Positions 17,406 to 26,993 of a DNA stretch of 64,000 bases are shown piece by piece. Positions within the stretch are counted from its first letter, which is position 1. Every line of letters begins with the position of its first letter. Below the pieces are notes generated by a model. The model had not been told where the DNA came from. It did no database searches and saw only the letters and a list, made by a program, of their open reading frames with translations. A program made the position numbers and the translations under genes. This DNA comes from Flavobacterium tistrianum (GTDB lineage: Bacteria > Bacteroidota > Bacteroidia > Flavobacteriales > Flavobacteriaceae). The stretch is taken from positions 310,001-374,000 of the forward strand of contig NZ_QJRH01000073.1 of NCBI RefSeq assembly GCF_003254545.1, written 5' to 3'.

Positions 17406-19787
17406 ATGAAAAGGCTAACAATCGGTATTTTATTTTTATTTATTCCTTTTTGGGGAATAGGACAGCAAACTGTTGTTTCTGGTAAAGTTCAAGACAGTTC
17501 GACAAAAGAGGCATTGCCTTATGTAACGGTAACCATACAAGATAATCATTCGAAAACAATTATAGCTGGGGTTACCGATGATCACGGTTTTTTTAGTTTG
17601 GAAGGAATACTAAAAAACATTTCAACAATTTCTTTTAGCTTTACAGGTTATCAAATTCATAATCAACCATTAAACAACATTTCCGAAAAATCAAAAATTG
17701 AATTAGGAACGATTAATTTAATTCCCGATGCTGTGCAATTAAAAGCGGTAGAAGTTAGTGGCCAGAAATCGAATATTAGCTTAAAACTAGACAAAAAAGT
17801 ATTTGAAGTTGGTAAAGATGTGCTTTCGCAAAATGGCTCCGCTCATGATGTCTTAAATGGCGTTCCGTCAATTGCAGTAAGTCCTTCTGGAGCAATAAGT
17901 CTTCGAGGTAACAGCAATGTTTTGGTATTAATTAATGGAAGACAATCTGGACTTACCCAAAATAATGCACTTGACCAGATTGCAGCCGATCAGATTGAGA
18001 AAATTGAGGTTATTACTAATCCGTCTTCGAGATACGATGCTGCTGGTTCTGCGGGCATTATTAATATTATATTGAAAAAAAACAAAAAAAGCGGTTTTAG
18101 CGGTCAGGTTCGTTTAGTTGCGGGTTCGCCAAATGACAGCCGACTTAATCCAAGCCTAAACTATAAATCAAATAAAATCAATATTTTTTCTAATTTCAGC
18201 ATTCGTTCGAGCGATTATGAAGGTTTGTATACTACCGATCAGGTTACAAATAGTACAACCACGCCAAATTATATGAAACGTGTACAAAATGAAGATCGAC
18301 ATGATGATGGCAAATTGCTTTATCTAGGCGCTGATTATTATATCAATGAACATCAAACTATTACTGCCGCATTTTTAAAGAATGCAACGCACGATAATGA
18401 CAAAACCAATTTACAGTATAATTATGACAGTGATTTCGGAAATACGGAACCAGATAGTCTTTTGGTGAGAAACGGAAAATCGTTGGAAAAACGTGCTTAC
18501 AATCAGTTTGAGTTTAATTATACCCGCATTTTCAAACAAAAAGAAAAAAAATTGACTGTAGATGTTCAATACGATTGGTGGGATAGCAATAAAAAATGGG
18601 ATCTTTCGACACAGCGTTTGCTTCCTGATACTTCTATTTATCCTGGCATCAGAACAAGTTCGGTAGGAAACAGCAAAGATTTTCTTGCTAAGACTGATTT
18701 TGTGCAGCCTATTGATAGTGTTTCAGTTTTAGAATTTGGAATAAAAACTGAAATTCGAACGGTTACCAGCGATTATTTAGCAGAAGAACAAAAAGACAAC
18801 AATTGGGTAATTTATCAGAATATTGATAATAATTTAAATTATGATGAATCTATAACGGGTGCCTACGCACAATTTAGCGACAAAATCAAAAAGTTCAGTT
18901 ATATGCTTGGTTTGAGAACCGAGTTTACCAATATATCTATTAAAGATGCAGAAAACGCTTATAGCGACAAAAAGAAATACAATAAGCTTTTCCCGACTGT
19001 TAATCTAAGCTATAAGTTTGATGCTTCGACTTTACAATTAAATTACAGCAAACGCATTAGACGTCCATATTTGCATGACTTATATCCTTTTAATGAAGTC
19101 ACAGATTTGAATGCGCAATACATCGGAAATCCCGATTTGAATCCTTCTTATACCGATGCTTTTGAAATGGCATTTCTTAAAACGTGGAAAACATTTACTT
19201 TTAACCCTTCGGTTTATTACCAATATGAAAAAGGTTATATTCAGGATTTTACCTATCGTCAGGATGATATTTTCTTGACGACTCCCATAAATATTGATTA
19301 CGAAATACGAAGCGGGATTGAATTATCTACTTTATACAATCCGTTGAAATGGCTTCAGATCAATGCTGAAATGAATTTTTATAGCTTTAAACAAAAAGGA
19401 AATTATATGGGAGAAAATCTGGATTATAATAGCAATAACTTTACTGGACGTTTAAGCACACAGATAAAACTTCCAGCTAAGTTTAGTTTTCAAGGGAGAT
19501 ATAATTTTCGTGGAGAAAAACGTAATGCCCAAACGACTACCGAAGCCTTGCAATCGCTTGATTTTGGTTTTAGCAAACTATTGCTTAAAGACAAAGCTAC
19601 TATTGTTTTTGATGTTACCAATGCTTTTAATCTCCGCCAGAATAAAAGCGTCACAACTGGAACTGATTATGTAGTTAGAGACAATAGCATTCCTAATGCG
19701 ACAAGATATCGCTTGAGTTTTGTGTATCGATTTAATCTAACCGACCCAAAAGCAATCAGACAGGCGAATGATGCCAATAGAAATTGA
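17406..19787 (+). CDS. Outer-membrane TonB-dependent receptor-like beta-barrel protein
   Basis: 793 aa with a Sec signal peptide (cleavage after IGQQ, near residue 20). An N-terminal carboxypeptidase-regulatory-like domain (about 22-105, VSGKVQDSSTKEALPYVTVTI) and a plug domain (about 120-225, VLVLINGRQSG, IEKIEVITNPSSRYDAAGSAGIINI) precede a large C-terminal outer-membrane beta-barrel. This architecture is typical of Bacteroidota barrels of the OMP_b-brl_3 type. The ligand is unknown. It is divergent from the LytTR two-component system, with a TAATCTTG box at 17367-17374 one base off the -7 consensus. Confidence 0.9.
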   Translation: MKRLTIGILFLFIPFWGIGQQTVVSGKVQDSSTKEALPYVTVTIQDNHSKTIIAGVTDDHGFFSLEGILKNISTISFSFTGYQIHNQPLNNISEKSKIELGTINLIPDAVQLKAVEVSGQKSNISLKLDKKVFEVGKDVLSQNGSAHDVLNGVPSIAVSPSGAISLRGNSNVLVLINGRQSGLTQNNALDQIAADQIEKIEVITNPSSRYDAAGSAGIINIILKKNKKSGFSGQVRLVAGSPNDSRLNPSLNYKSNKINIFSNFSIRSSDYEGLYTTDQVTNSTTTPNYMKRVQNEDRHDDGKLLYLGADYYINEHQTITAAFLKNATHDNDKTNLQYNYDSDFGNTEPDSLLVRNGKSLEKRAYNQFEFNYTRIFKQKEKKLTVDVQYDWWDSNKKWDLSTQRLLPDTSIYPGIRTSSVGNSKDFLAKTDFVQPIDSVSVLEFGIKTEIRTVTSDYLAEEQKDNNWVIYQNIDNNLNYDESITGAYAQFSDKIKKFSYMLGLRTEFTNISIKDAENAYSDKKKYNKLFPTVNLSYKFDASTLQLNYSKRIRRPYLHDLYPFNEVTDLNAQYIGNPDLNPSYTDAFEMAFLKTWKTFTFNPSVYYQYEKGYIQDFTYRQDDIFLTTPINIDYEIRSGIELSTLYNPLKWLQINAEMNFYSFKQKGNYMGENLDYNSNNFTGRLSTQIKLPAKFSFQGRYNFRGEKRNAQTTTEALQSLDFGFSKLLLKDKATIVFDVTNAFNLRQNKSVTTGTDYVVRDNSIPNATRYRLSFVYRFNLTDPKAIRQANDANRN

Positions 19788-19869
19788 TACAAGATTTTTA
19801 ATTTTTACTAAAAAAGTAAACTGCATACAAAAGGTAAATAAGATTCTATTTAAAGCGTCACTTTCGTTC

Positions 19870-19877
19870 TAATTTTG
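19870..19877 (+). promoter_or_regulatory. -7 box TAATTTTG of the chromate-transporter gene
   Basis: A perfect TAnnTTTG match 42 bases before the ATG at 19919; no clear -33 element. Confidence 0.45.
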
Positions 19878-19918
19878 TTTTATAATTAAATAAAGAGCTG
19901 TTTTAAAAGAATTTCAAT

Positions 19919-21085
19919 ATGACTGAAAAACCGAAATATACGTTAAGAGAATTAATATTATATTTTTTAAAACTTGGCACAATTGGTTTTGGAGGACCAG
20001 TTGCATTAGTCGGTTATATGTACAAAGATTTAGTAGAAAACAAAAAATGGATTTCTGATGAAGAATATAAAGAAGGTTTAGCATTGGCTCAATTGGCTCC
20101 AGGACCTTTGGCGGCTCAGCTTGGTATATATGTCGGTTATGTTCATTATAATATTCTTGGAGCTACTTTAGCAGGTTTTGCCTTTGTCACTCCATCATTT
20201 CTTATGGTTTTACTCCTCGGAGTAATCTACCAAGCTTATGGCGGATTGGTATGGATTCAATCTATTTTTTATGGTGTAAGTGCTGCCGTTATCGGAATCA
20301 TTACTCTAAGTTCTTATAAACTCACCATAAAATCCATTGGAAAATTGAATTTAAACTCTTTTAAAGAAAAATGGGTTTTATGGCTTTTCTTTATCTCAGC
20401 TATCATAATAACTTACATCACAGAAAAAGAACATATTTTATTATTTGTAGCCGCAGGACTTATTTATATGCTAATAAAGGCTCGTCCGTATTTTAAAATT
20501 GCTAAAACCACAAATGTCATAATTCTTATTTCGTCTGGCTTTTGGAATTATGAAAGCTCGACCTTAACGAAAATTGCCGTTTTCTTTACTAAAGCTGGTG
20601 CATTTGTATTTGGAAGTGGTCTTGCAATCGTACCTTTTTTACATTCGGGGGTAGTAGTTGAAAACAAATGGCTGACAGAGCAACAATTTCTAGATTCGGT
20701 AGCTATAGCCATGATAACGCCTGGACCAGTTGTCATAACTGTTGGCTTTATAGGGTATTTGGTAAATGGCTTTTTAGGTGCGATAACTGCCGCTTTAGCC
20801 ACATTTTTGCCTTGCTATCTTTTTACCGTTGCTTTGGCACCTTTCTTTAAGAAAATTGTAAACAATAAACCTGTCAAAGCCTTTGTCGAAGGAATAACGG
20901 CTGCTGTGGTTGGAGCTTTAGTTGGTTCTGTCATTATTATTGCGAAAAGAAGCATTGTAGATGTTTCAACAATATTAATAGCTCTTGCCAGCATTCTTTC
21001 TTTAATTTATATCAGGAAAATTCAAGAACCGTATATTATTTTAATCGCTGCTGTCTTGGGTGTATTAATTAAATTATCTTTCTAA
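19919..21085 (+). CDS. chrA: Chromate transporter family protein (ChrA)
   Basis: 388 aa polytopic inner-membrane protein with two homologous CHR halves. The first has GTIGFGGPVALVGYM and LAQLAPGPLAAQLGIYVGY. The second has VFGSGLAIVPFLHSGVVVENKWL and AMITPGPVVITVGFIGY. The paired FGGP and APGP/TPGP motifs are diagnostic. Members extrude chromate by proton-motive force, often as a sulfate analogue; the real substrate here is unproven. It is monocistronic, with its own -7 box and a terminator shared with the convergent gene. Confidence 0.9.
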   Translation: MTEKPKYTLRELILYFLKLGTIGFGGPVALVGYMYKDLVENKKWISDEEYKEGLALAQLAPGPLAAQLGIYVGYVHYNILGATLAGFAFVTPSFLMVLLLGVIYQAYGGLVWIQSIFYGVSAAVIGIITLSSYKLTIKSIGKLNLNSFKEKWVLWLFFISAIIITYITEKEHILLFVAAGLIYMLIKARPYFKIAKTTNVIILISSGFWNYESSTLTKIAVFFTKAGAFVFGSGLAIVPFLHSGVVVENKWLTEQQFLDSVAIAMITPGPVVITVGFIGYLVNGFLGAITAALATFLPCYLFTVALAPFFKKIVNNKPVKAFVEGITAAVVGALVGSVIIIAKRSIVDVSTILIALASILSLIYIRKIQEPYIILIAAVLGVLIKLSF

Positions 21086-21092
21086 TAACATA

Positions 21093-21127
21093 AAAAAAGC
21101 CCTTGTTTCATCAACAAAGGGCTTTTT
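21093..21127. terminator. Bidirectional terminator
   Basis: An AAAAAGCCCTT-type stem with its complement, flanked by A and T runs, between the convergent chrA and LLM oxidoreductase genes, so it can serve both strands. Confidence 0.85.
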
Positions 21128-21142
21128 ACTTCTTAAAAAAAC

Positions 21143-22165
21143 TCATCGCCAACCTAATGCAGGTGCAACATGTTCTAGTATAGACGACAGAATATGAACA
21201 TTGTAATCTACACCAATTGTATTTGGGATTGTCAGCAGCAATGTATCTGCTTCTTGAATCGCTTCGTCTTGAGCTAGTTCTTCAATCAATTTATCGGGTT
21301 CTGCGGTGTAGCTTTTGCCAAAGATTGCTCTTTTGTCTTGCTCAATATAACCAAAACTATCATTGCCTTTCGCTTGTCCGCCAAAATAATATCTATCTTG
21401 ATCGTTCACAATCGCAAAAATCGAACGGCTAACTGAAACTCTTGCTTCACGCTGATGCCCGGCTTTTTTCCAAGCTTCTTTGTATAATCTTATCTGCTCA
21501 GCTTGCTGAATATGAAATGGTTTTCCATTTTCATCATATTTAAGCGTAGAACTCTGAAGATGCATTCCGTTTTCTGCTGCCCAAATAGCAGTTGCGTTGG
21601 AGGCTGCTCCCCACCAGATTCGTTCTCTCAACCCTTCAGAATGTGGTTCAATTCGCAATAATCCAGGCGGATTTGGAAACATCGGGTACGGATTTGGTTC
21701 TGCAAATCCTTCTCCGCTGAGTTTATCCAAAAATTCTAAAGCTTTTTTGCGTCCCATATCGGCATCGGTTTCACCTTCATCTGGTTCGTAGCCAAAATAA
21801 CGCCAACCATCAATAACTTGTTCTGGTGATCCTCTGCTTATTCCGAGTTGTAAACGTCCTTCTGATATCAAATCGGCAGCTCCAGCATCTTCAACCATAT
21901 ACATCGGGTTTTCGTACCGCATATCGATTACACCAGTTCCGATTTCTATTTTACTTGTCTTAGCGCCTACAGCCGAAAGCAAAGGAAAAGGAGATGCTAA
22001 CTGTTGTGCAAAATGATGTACTCGAAAATAAGCGCCATCTATGCCTATTTCCTCAGCAGCTACAGCTAAATCAATAGATTGCAACAAGGTATCTGCTGCT
22101 GTACGAGTTTTGTATGAGGGATGATTTGCCCAATGCCCAAATGATAAAAATCCTATTTTCTTCAT
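21143..22165 (-). CDS. LLM class flavin-dependent oxidoreductase
   Basis: 340 aa luciferase-like monooxygenase with the (beta/alpha)8 TIM-barrel pattern: N-terminal FLSFGHW, DGAYFRVHHF near residues 44-53, KIEIGTGVIDMRYENPMYMVEDAG, and the RLQLGISRGSP motif near 106-116. It uses reduced flavin (FMNH2 or F420-like) and oxygen to oxidise an unknown small molecule. It is cytoplasmic, with no flavin reductase gene adjacent. It is divergent from the aspT operon; the two TTGCAA-containing sites between them could control either direction. Confidence 0.9.
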   Translation of the reverse strand: MKKIGFLSFGHWANHPSYKTRTAADTLLQSIDLAVAAEEIGIDGAYFRVHHFAQQLASPFPLLSAVGAKTSKIEIGTGVIDMRYENPMYMVEDAGAADLISEGRLQLGISRGSPEQVIDGWRYFGYEPDEGETDADMGRKKALEFLDKLSGEGFAEPNPYPMFPNPPGLLRIEPHSEGLRERIWWGAASNATAIWAAENGMHLQSSTLKYDENGKPFHIQQAEQIRLYKEAWKKAGHQREARVSVSRSIFAIVNDQDRYYFGGQAKGNDSFGYIEQDKRAIFGKSYTAEPDKLIEELAQDEAIQEADTLLLTIPNTIGVDYNVHILSSILEHVAPALGWR

Positions 22166-22314
22166 AATGGCTTTTATTTTTTATTCTCTCAAATATACGC
22201 AACACTTGCGAGTAATGCTATATTTTCAGAATATTTAGTATTTAAAAATAATTTCAGAATAAAAAAAAACAATTAAAGCTTTTTAATTTAAAACACTCAG
22301 TATCAAATCAAAAA

Positions 22315-22333
22315 TTGCAACGTTAAGTTGCAA
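22315..22333. promoter_or_regulatory. Second TTGCAA inverted repeat next to site C
   Basis: TTGCAAC and GTTGCAA separated by GTTAA, 13 bases start to start, seven bases before site C. The arms match the palindrome family but the spacing differs by one base, so it may be a weaker or cooperative site. Confidence 0.45.
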
Positions 22334-22340
22334 GTTTTCT

Positions 22341-22364
22341 TGTTGCAAATTATAATTTGGAACA
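22341..22364. promoter_or_regulatory. 24-base palindrome, candidate operator (site C)
   Basis: Left half TGTTGCAAATTA; the right half is its reverse complement with one mismatch (TTGGAA in place of TTGCAA). It lies between divergent genes, so it cannot be a terminator, which supports an operator role for the whole family (sites A-C). Confidence 0.6.
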
Positions 22365-22517
22365 TCAACACCTGCCATTTTATGCAATTATTCTGACTTT
22401 ATGATATATTTTTGAAAGACCTAAAAAATCTGTTCTTAAAAAGCCTCCCCAATCTTTGTCCTACTTCTGCGATTCACATAATCAATTATTAATAAATCTA
22501 TACTAAAACAAATACTT

Positions 22518-24212
22518 ATGGATTGGATTATTACTACATTAAAAGATTATCCCGAACTGTCCATTTTTCTAACCTTATCTTTAGGCTACTTTATCGGAAA
22601 ATTTAAAATAGGAAGCTTTTCTCTAGGAACTGTGACCAGCGTTTTACTTGTCGGAGTGTTGGTAGGACAATTGGATATTGTAATTTCTCCCAACGTTAAA
22701 TCTGTATTTTTTCTAATGTTTCTTTTCGCTGTCGGATATAGTGTTGGCCCTCAATTTTTTGGAGGTTTAAAAAAAGACGGATTGCCTCAAATGCTTTATG
22801 CTGCAATTGTTTGTGTTTTATGTCTAATATGTCCTTATGTTATCGGTAAAATTATGGGATACGATATGGGTTTAACTGCAGGAATGCTTGCAGGTTCTCA
22901 AACCATATCTGCTGTAATTGGTGTAGCATCAGACACGATCAATCAGCTCGGGATTCCTGCCGACCAAAAAGCCGCATTAATAAACAAAATCCCTGTTGCA
23001 TACGCTGTTACTTATATTTTCGGAACAGCTGGATCTGCTTGGCTACTGGCTTCTATCGGACCAAAATTATTGGGAGGCAATTTAGTAGAAAAAGCAAAAG
23101 AACTTGAAATTCAGCTTGGAGGAGATGCCATCGGCGATGATCCAAGTATTGCCTCTGCTTATGATCGTGTTATTTATAATGCATATCAAATTGCCGCGCA
23201 TTCCTATGCCAACAACAAAACCGTTGCTGAGGTAGAAAATGAGTTAGAAAGTAAAGGAAGACGATTGTTTATACAACGAATTCGAAGAGGAAAGGAAATT
23301 ATAGAGGCTACTCCAGAATTTGTAATTCAAGAAAATGATGTCGTTGCTCTTGGCGGAAGAAGAGAATACATGATGAACTATGTTGCGGTAAATGAAAAAG
23401 AAGTTTTGGATATCGAACTTCTTAATTTTCCTGTAGAAGTTTTAAGCGTATTAATTGTAAAAAAAGAAGTGATAGACAAAACTCTTGCAGATTTGCGTCA
23501 TCTCAAATACATGCATGGAGTTGTAATCAGATCATTAAAACGTTCTGGAATCCAGATGCCTATATTGCCCAATACAGTTATGCAGAAAGGAGATATGATC
23601 GAATTAGTAGGCATCAAACGAGATGTCGATCAAGTTGCAGCTCATATTGGTTATCCTGACCGTCCTACAAATTCTACAGATATGGCGTTTGTTGGTTTAG
23701 GAATAGTTCTTGGCGGATTACTAGGCGCTTTAACCATTAAAGTTGGCGGAGTGCCAATAAGTCTTAGTACCAGCGGTGGTGCATTAATTTCTGGACTTTT
23801 CTTTGGATGGTTAAGAGGCCAGCACCCCACTTTTGGACGAATTCCAGAACCTGCATTGTGGATTATGAATAATGTTGGATTAAACATTTTTATAGCCGTT
23901 GTGGGTATTACAGCAGGACCAAGTTTTATTGTTGGGTTTCAAGAAGCAGGTTGGGGGCTTTTCATTGCAGGAGCTGCCGCAACAGCGATTCCGCTACTAC
24001 TTGGACTTCTTATCGGTAGGTATATTTTCAAATTCCATCCTATCATCAACTTAGGATGTGCTGCTGGGGCAAGAACTACTACTGCCGCCTTGGGAGCTTT
24101 ACAAGACGCCGTAAAGAGCAAAACCCCTGCATTGGGTTACACCGTGACCTATGCCGTTGGGAATACGCTACTTATTATATGGGGCGTCGTCATTATTTTA
24201 ATTATGAGTTAG
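22518..24212 (+). CDS. aspT: Aspartate:alanine exchanger family transporter
   Basis: 564 aa inner-membrane antiporter of the AAE family. Five to six hydrophobic helices on each side flank a soluble middle part (about 205-375) with two TrkA-C/RCK-C-like domains, the family hallmark. Recognisable segments are GLTAGMLAGSQTISAVIGVASD in the first half and CAAGARTTTAALGALQDAVKS in the second. AspT exchanges external aspartate for internal alanine. Since the next gene encodes aspartate 4-decarboxylase, the exchange would be electrogenic and coupled to proton consumption inside the cell. It is the first gene of a four-gene operon with spacings of 36, 29 and 19 bases. Confidence 0.92.
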   Translation: MDWIITTLKDYPELSIFLTLSLGYFIGKFKIGSFSLGTVTSVLLVGVLVGQLDIVISPNVKSVFFLMFLFAVGYSVGPQFFGGLKKDGLPQMLYAAIVCVLCLICPYVIGKIMGYDMGLTAGMLAGSQTISAVIGVASDTINQLGIPADQKAALINKIPVAYAVTYIFGTAGSAWLLASIGPKLLGGNLVEKAKELEIQLGGDAIGDDPSIASAYDRVIYNAYQIAAHSYANNKTVAEVENELESKGRRLFIQRIRRGKEIIEATPEFVIQENDVVALGGRREYMMNYVAVNEKEVLDIELLNFPVEVLSVLIVKKEVIDKTLADLRHLKYMHGVVIRSLKRSGIQMPILPNTVMQKGDMIELVGIKRDVDQVAAHIGYPDRPTNSTDMAFVGLGIVLGGLLGALTIKVGGVPISLSTSGGALISGLFFGWLRGQHPTFGRIPEPALWIMNNVGLNIFIAVVGITAGPSFIVGFQEAGWGLFIAGAAATAIPLLLGLLIGRYIFKFHPIINLGCAAGARTTTAALGALQDAVKSKTPALGYTVTYAVGNTLLIIWGVVIILIMS

Positions 24213-24248
24213 TCGAATTTTTTATAATAATCTCTAAACATTTTAGTT

Positions 24249-25895
24249 ATGGCAATTGATATTTCAAAAATAAAAACATCAAGAGAGGTAGAAAAAACAC
24301 TTCAGACTCTCAGCCCATTTGAAATTAAAAATGAATTAATTCATCTGGCAGAAGAAAGCGCGCTTAAATCGACCGCGATAACGCTTAATGCAGGAAGAGG
24401 AAACCCGAACTGGATTGCTACAGTTCCTAGAGAGGCTTTTTTCCTTTTCGGACAATTTGCATTAGAAGAATGTCGCAATGTTATGGAAGAACAAGGCATT
24501 CTAGCTGGAATTGTACAAAACAAAAGCGGAGTGGCTTCGCGTTTCGAAGCTTTTTTAGCAAAACACAAAGATACTCCTGCTGCATCGCTTTTAGAAAAAA
24601 CATATCATTATGGTGTCGACAAACATGATTTTGATGGCGATGCATGGATTCGTGAATGGATAGAAGCCGTAATCGGGTTTAACTATCCTGTTCCAGATCG
24701 TATGTTAAGTCAGATAGAAATTATTGTTCATGACTATTTGGTGCAGGAAATGTGCGGCGTAGGAAATGACAAAGGCAAGTTTGATATTTTTGCTGTTGAA
24801 GGTGGAACTGCTGCGATGTGCTATATTTTTGATTCGCTAATGCAAAACCATCTGACCGAAAGAGGTGATAAAATAGCACTCCTTACTCCTACTTTTACAC
24901 CTTATATTGAAATTCCAGAATTAGATCGATACAAATTTGATGTTGTTTACGTAGAAGCAAGCGGAGTTGGCGAAAACGGATTCCATACTTGGCAATATCC
25001 AAATTCTGAATTGGACAAACTGAAAGATCCAGCGGTAAAAGTTGCTTTTGTGGTAAATCCGAGCAATCCGCCGTCTTCTGCAATGAGTGCCGATACATTA
25101 AATTATATTGCTGATATCGTAAAAAATCATAATCCTGAATTGATGGTTATTACAGATGATGTCTATGGAACATTCGTTAATAATTTCAGGTCTCTAATGG
25201 CTATTATTCCTCAGAATACGATTACCGTTTATTCCTATTCAAAATATTTCGGATGTACAGGCTGGAGACTTGGAACAATTGCGGTTCATCAGGACAATAT
25301 TTTCGATAAGAAAATTGCCAATTTAAGTCCAGCTCTTAAAAAAGAACTGCACGATCGTTATTCTTCTCTGACACTAGAGCCAGAAAAAATCAAGTTTATT
25401 GACAGATTGGTTGCCGATAGCCGACAAGTAGCTTTAAACCACACAGCAGGTTTATCATTGCCTCAGCAATTTCAGATGATGCTTTTCTCTTCATTTTGTT
25501 TATTAGATACTCAAGATGTTTATAAAACGCTTACGCAATCGATCATTCACAAACGTCTTAATCTACTATGGGAAGGATTAGAAGTTCCAATTCTTGAAGA
25601 TCCGATGCGTGCAGGATATTATTCTGAAATTGATGTTATGGTGGCCGCAAAACACTTTTATGGAGACGATTTTGCCAATTGGCTGAAAACGAATTTTGAA
25701 CCTGTTGATGTTTTATTCCGTCTAGCAGAAAAAACAGCCATTGTACTTCTAAATGGAGGTGGTTTTGCGGGACCAGAATGGAGTATCAGAGTTTCTCTTG
25801 CCAATCTTCCAACTGATAGTTATCTGATTCTTGGAAAAAATATCCGCAAAATTTTATTGGAATATGTAACCAGCTGGGAAAACTCAAAAAAATAG
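24249..25895 (+). CDS. aspD: Bifunctional aspartate transaminase/aspartate 4-decarboxylase
   Basis: 548 aa PLP enzyme, the usual length for L-aspartate beta-decarboxylase and longer than ordinary aminotransferases (about 400 aa). It carries the fold-type I signatures VVNPSNPPSSAMS, ITDDVYGTF and the PLP lysine in YSYSKYFGCTGWRLG, plus the long N-terminal segment typical of AspD. It converts aspartate to alanine and CO2, consuming a cytoplasmic proton. Together with AspT upstream it completes the known aspartate-alanine proton-motive cycle. It is cytoplasmic. Confidence 0.94.
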   Translation: MAIDISKIKTSREVEKTLQTLSPFEIKNELIHLAEESALKSTAITLNAGRGNPNWIATVPREAFFLFGQFALEECRNVMEEQGILAGIVQNKSGVASRFEAFLAKHKDTPAASLLEKTYHYGVDKHDFDGDAWIREWIEAVIGFNYPVPDRMLSQIEIIVHDYLVQEMCGVGNDKGKFDIFAVEGGTAAMCYIFDSLMQNHLTERGDKIALLTPTFTPYIEIPELDRYKFDVVYVEASGVGENGFHTWQYPNSELDKLKDPAVKVAFVVNPSNPPSSAMSADTLNYIADIVKNHNPELMVITDDVYGTFVNNFRSLMAIIPQNTITVYSYSKYFGCTGWRLGTIAVHQDNIFDKKIANLSPALKKELHDRYSSLTLEPEKIKFIDRLVADSRQVALNHTAGLSLPQQFQMMLFSSFCLLDTQDVYKTLTQSIIHKRLNLLWEGLEVPILEDPMRAGYYSEIDVMVAAKHFYGDDFANWLKTNFEPVDVLFRLAEKTAIVLLNGGGFAGPEWSIRVSLANLPTDSYLILGKNIRKILLEYVTSWENSKK

Positions 25896-25924
25896 TAATA
25901 ACCTGAATTAAACACATTTGATCT

Positions 25925-26974
25925 ATGAAAAATTTATTTACATTATTATTATCGGTTTTATTAGTAACAGGTATTTATGCTCAAAAATTACCTAGAATCA
26001 AAATATTGGCGACTGGAGGAACAATTGCAGGACAAGGTGCATCGGCAGATCGTTCTGCTTATACCGCGGGACAATTGCCAATTAAAGATTTAATTGCTGC
26101 CGTTCCAGGAATTGATAAAGTTGCAGAAATTTCAGGAGAACAGATTTCAAATGTAGGAAGTCAGGATATGACTGTAGACATTTGGATCAAGCTGAATAAA
26201 CGAATCAACGAGATTTATAAAAATAACGAAGCTGACGGTATTGTAATCACACACGGAACCGATACGCAAGAAGAAACGGCTTATTTTTTATCTCTGACCG
26301 TAAGATCTGATAAACCTGTAATCATTACGGGTTCTATGCGTCCAGCAACAGCCATTAGCGCAGACGGCCCAAAGAATTTATATGATGCAGTAACTCTAGC
26401 AGCTTCTAAACAAGCTGCACATAGCGGTGTTTTATTGGTATTTAATGAATACATTTTTACAGGAAGAAGTGCTGTAAAAACTAGTACAACACATTTAAAT
26501 GCATTTACAGCGCCTAATAATGGTCCAATCGGACAGGTTTATGACGGAAAAGTTTCTCTTTATGAAACTCCGGTAAGAAAAGCCAATAAAAGCACTCCGT
26601 TTGATATTACTGGTTTAACAACTTTACCAGAAGTGGCGGTTGTCGAATTATATGCCGACGCGCCTGCAACTGCAATAAATGCATATGTAGCTTCTGGAGT
26701 AAAAGGAATTGTTACTGGCGGTTTAGGTAACGGAAATCTAAATAAAGTAAACTCAGATGCTGCAGCAAGCGCTGTTAAAAAAGGAATTGCTGTTGCAAGA
26801 GCTTCTAGAGTACCGTCTGGAAGAGTTACTTTATTTGATGAAACCGATGATCAAAAGCTTGGCACTATAGTCGCAGATGATTTAATTCCGCAAAAAGCGA
26901 GAATTCTATTAATGCTTGGACTTACACAAACCACCGACAGTAAAAAACTACAGGAATATTTCTTTGAGTATTAA
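25925..26974 (+). CDS. ansB: Type II (secreted) L-asparaginase
   Basis: 349 aa with a Sec signal peptide (cleavage after IYAQ, about residue 20). Both catalytic threonine motifs are present: ATGGTIA with Thr33, and HGTDTQEE with Thr112-Asp113. The second domain contains GGLGNGN and SRVPSGRV. It hydrolyses periplasmic asparagine to aspartate and ammonia, and would feed AspT directly. Length and motif order are normal for the family. Confidence 0.95.
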   Translation: MKNLFTLLLSVLLVTGIYAQKLPRIKILATGGTIAGQGASADRSAYTAGQLPIKDLIAAVPGIDKVAEISGEQISNVGSQDMTVDIWIKLNKRINEIYKNNEADGIVITHGTDTQEETAYFLSLTVRSDKPVIITGSMRPATAISADGPKNLYDAVTLAASKQAAHSGVLLVFNEYIFTGRSAVKTSTTHLNAFTAPNNGPIGQVYDGKVSLYETPVRKANKSTPFDITGLTTLPEVAVVELYADAPATAINAYVASGVKGIVTGGLGNGNLNKVNSDAAASAVKKGIAVARASRVPSGRVTLFDETDDQKLGTIVADDLIPQKARILLMLGLTQTTDSKKLQEYFFEY

Positions 26975-26993
26975 TCAATTGAAATTGTAAATT

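Larger units (their letters stand above)
22166..22517. other. Divergent control region between LLM oxidoreductase and aspT
   Basis: 352 bases without a gene. It holds two TTGCAA-type inverted repeats (22315-22333 and 22341-22364) and a probable aspT -7 box AATCTTTG at 22451-22458 (one mismatch to TAnnTTTG). Confidence 0.6.
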
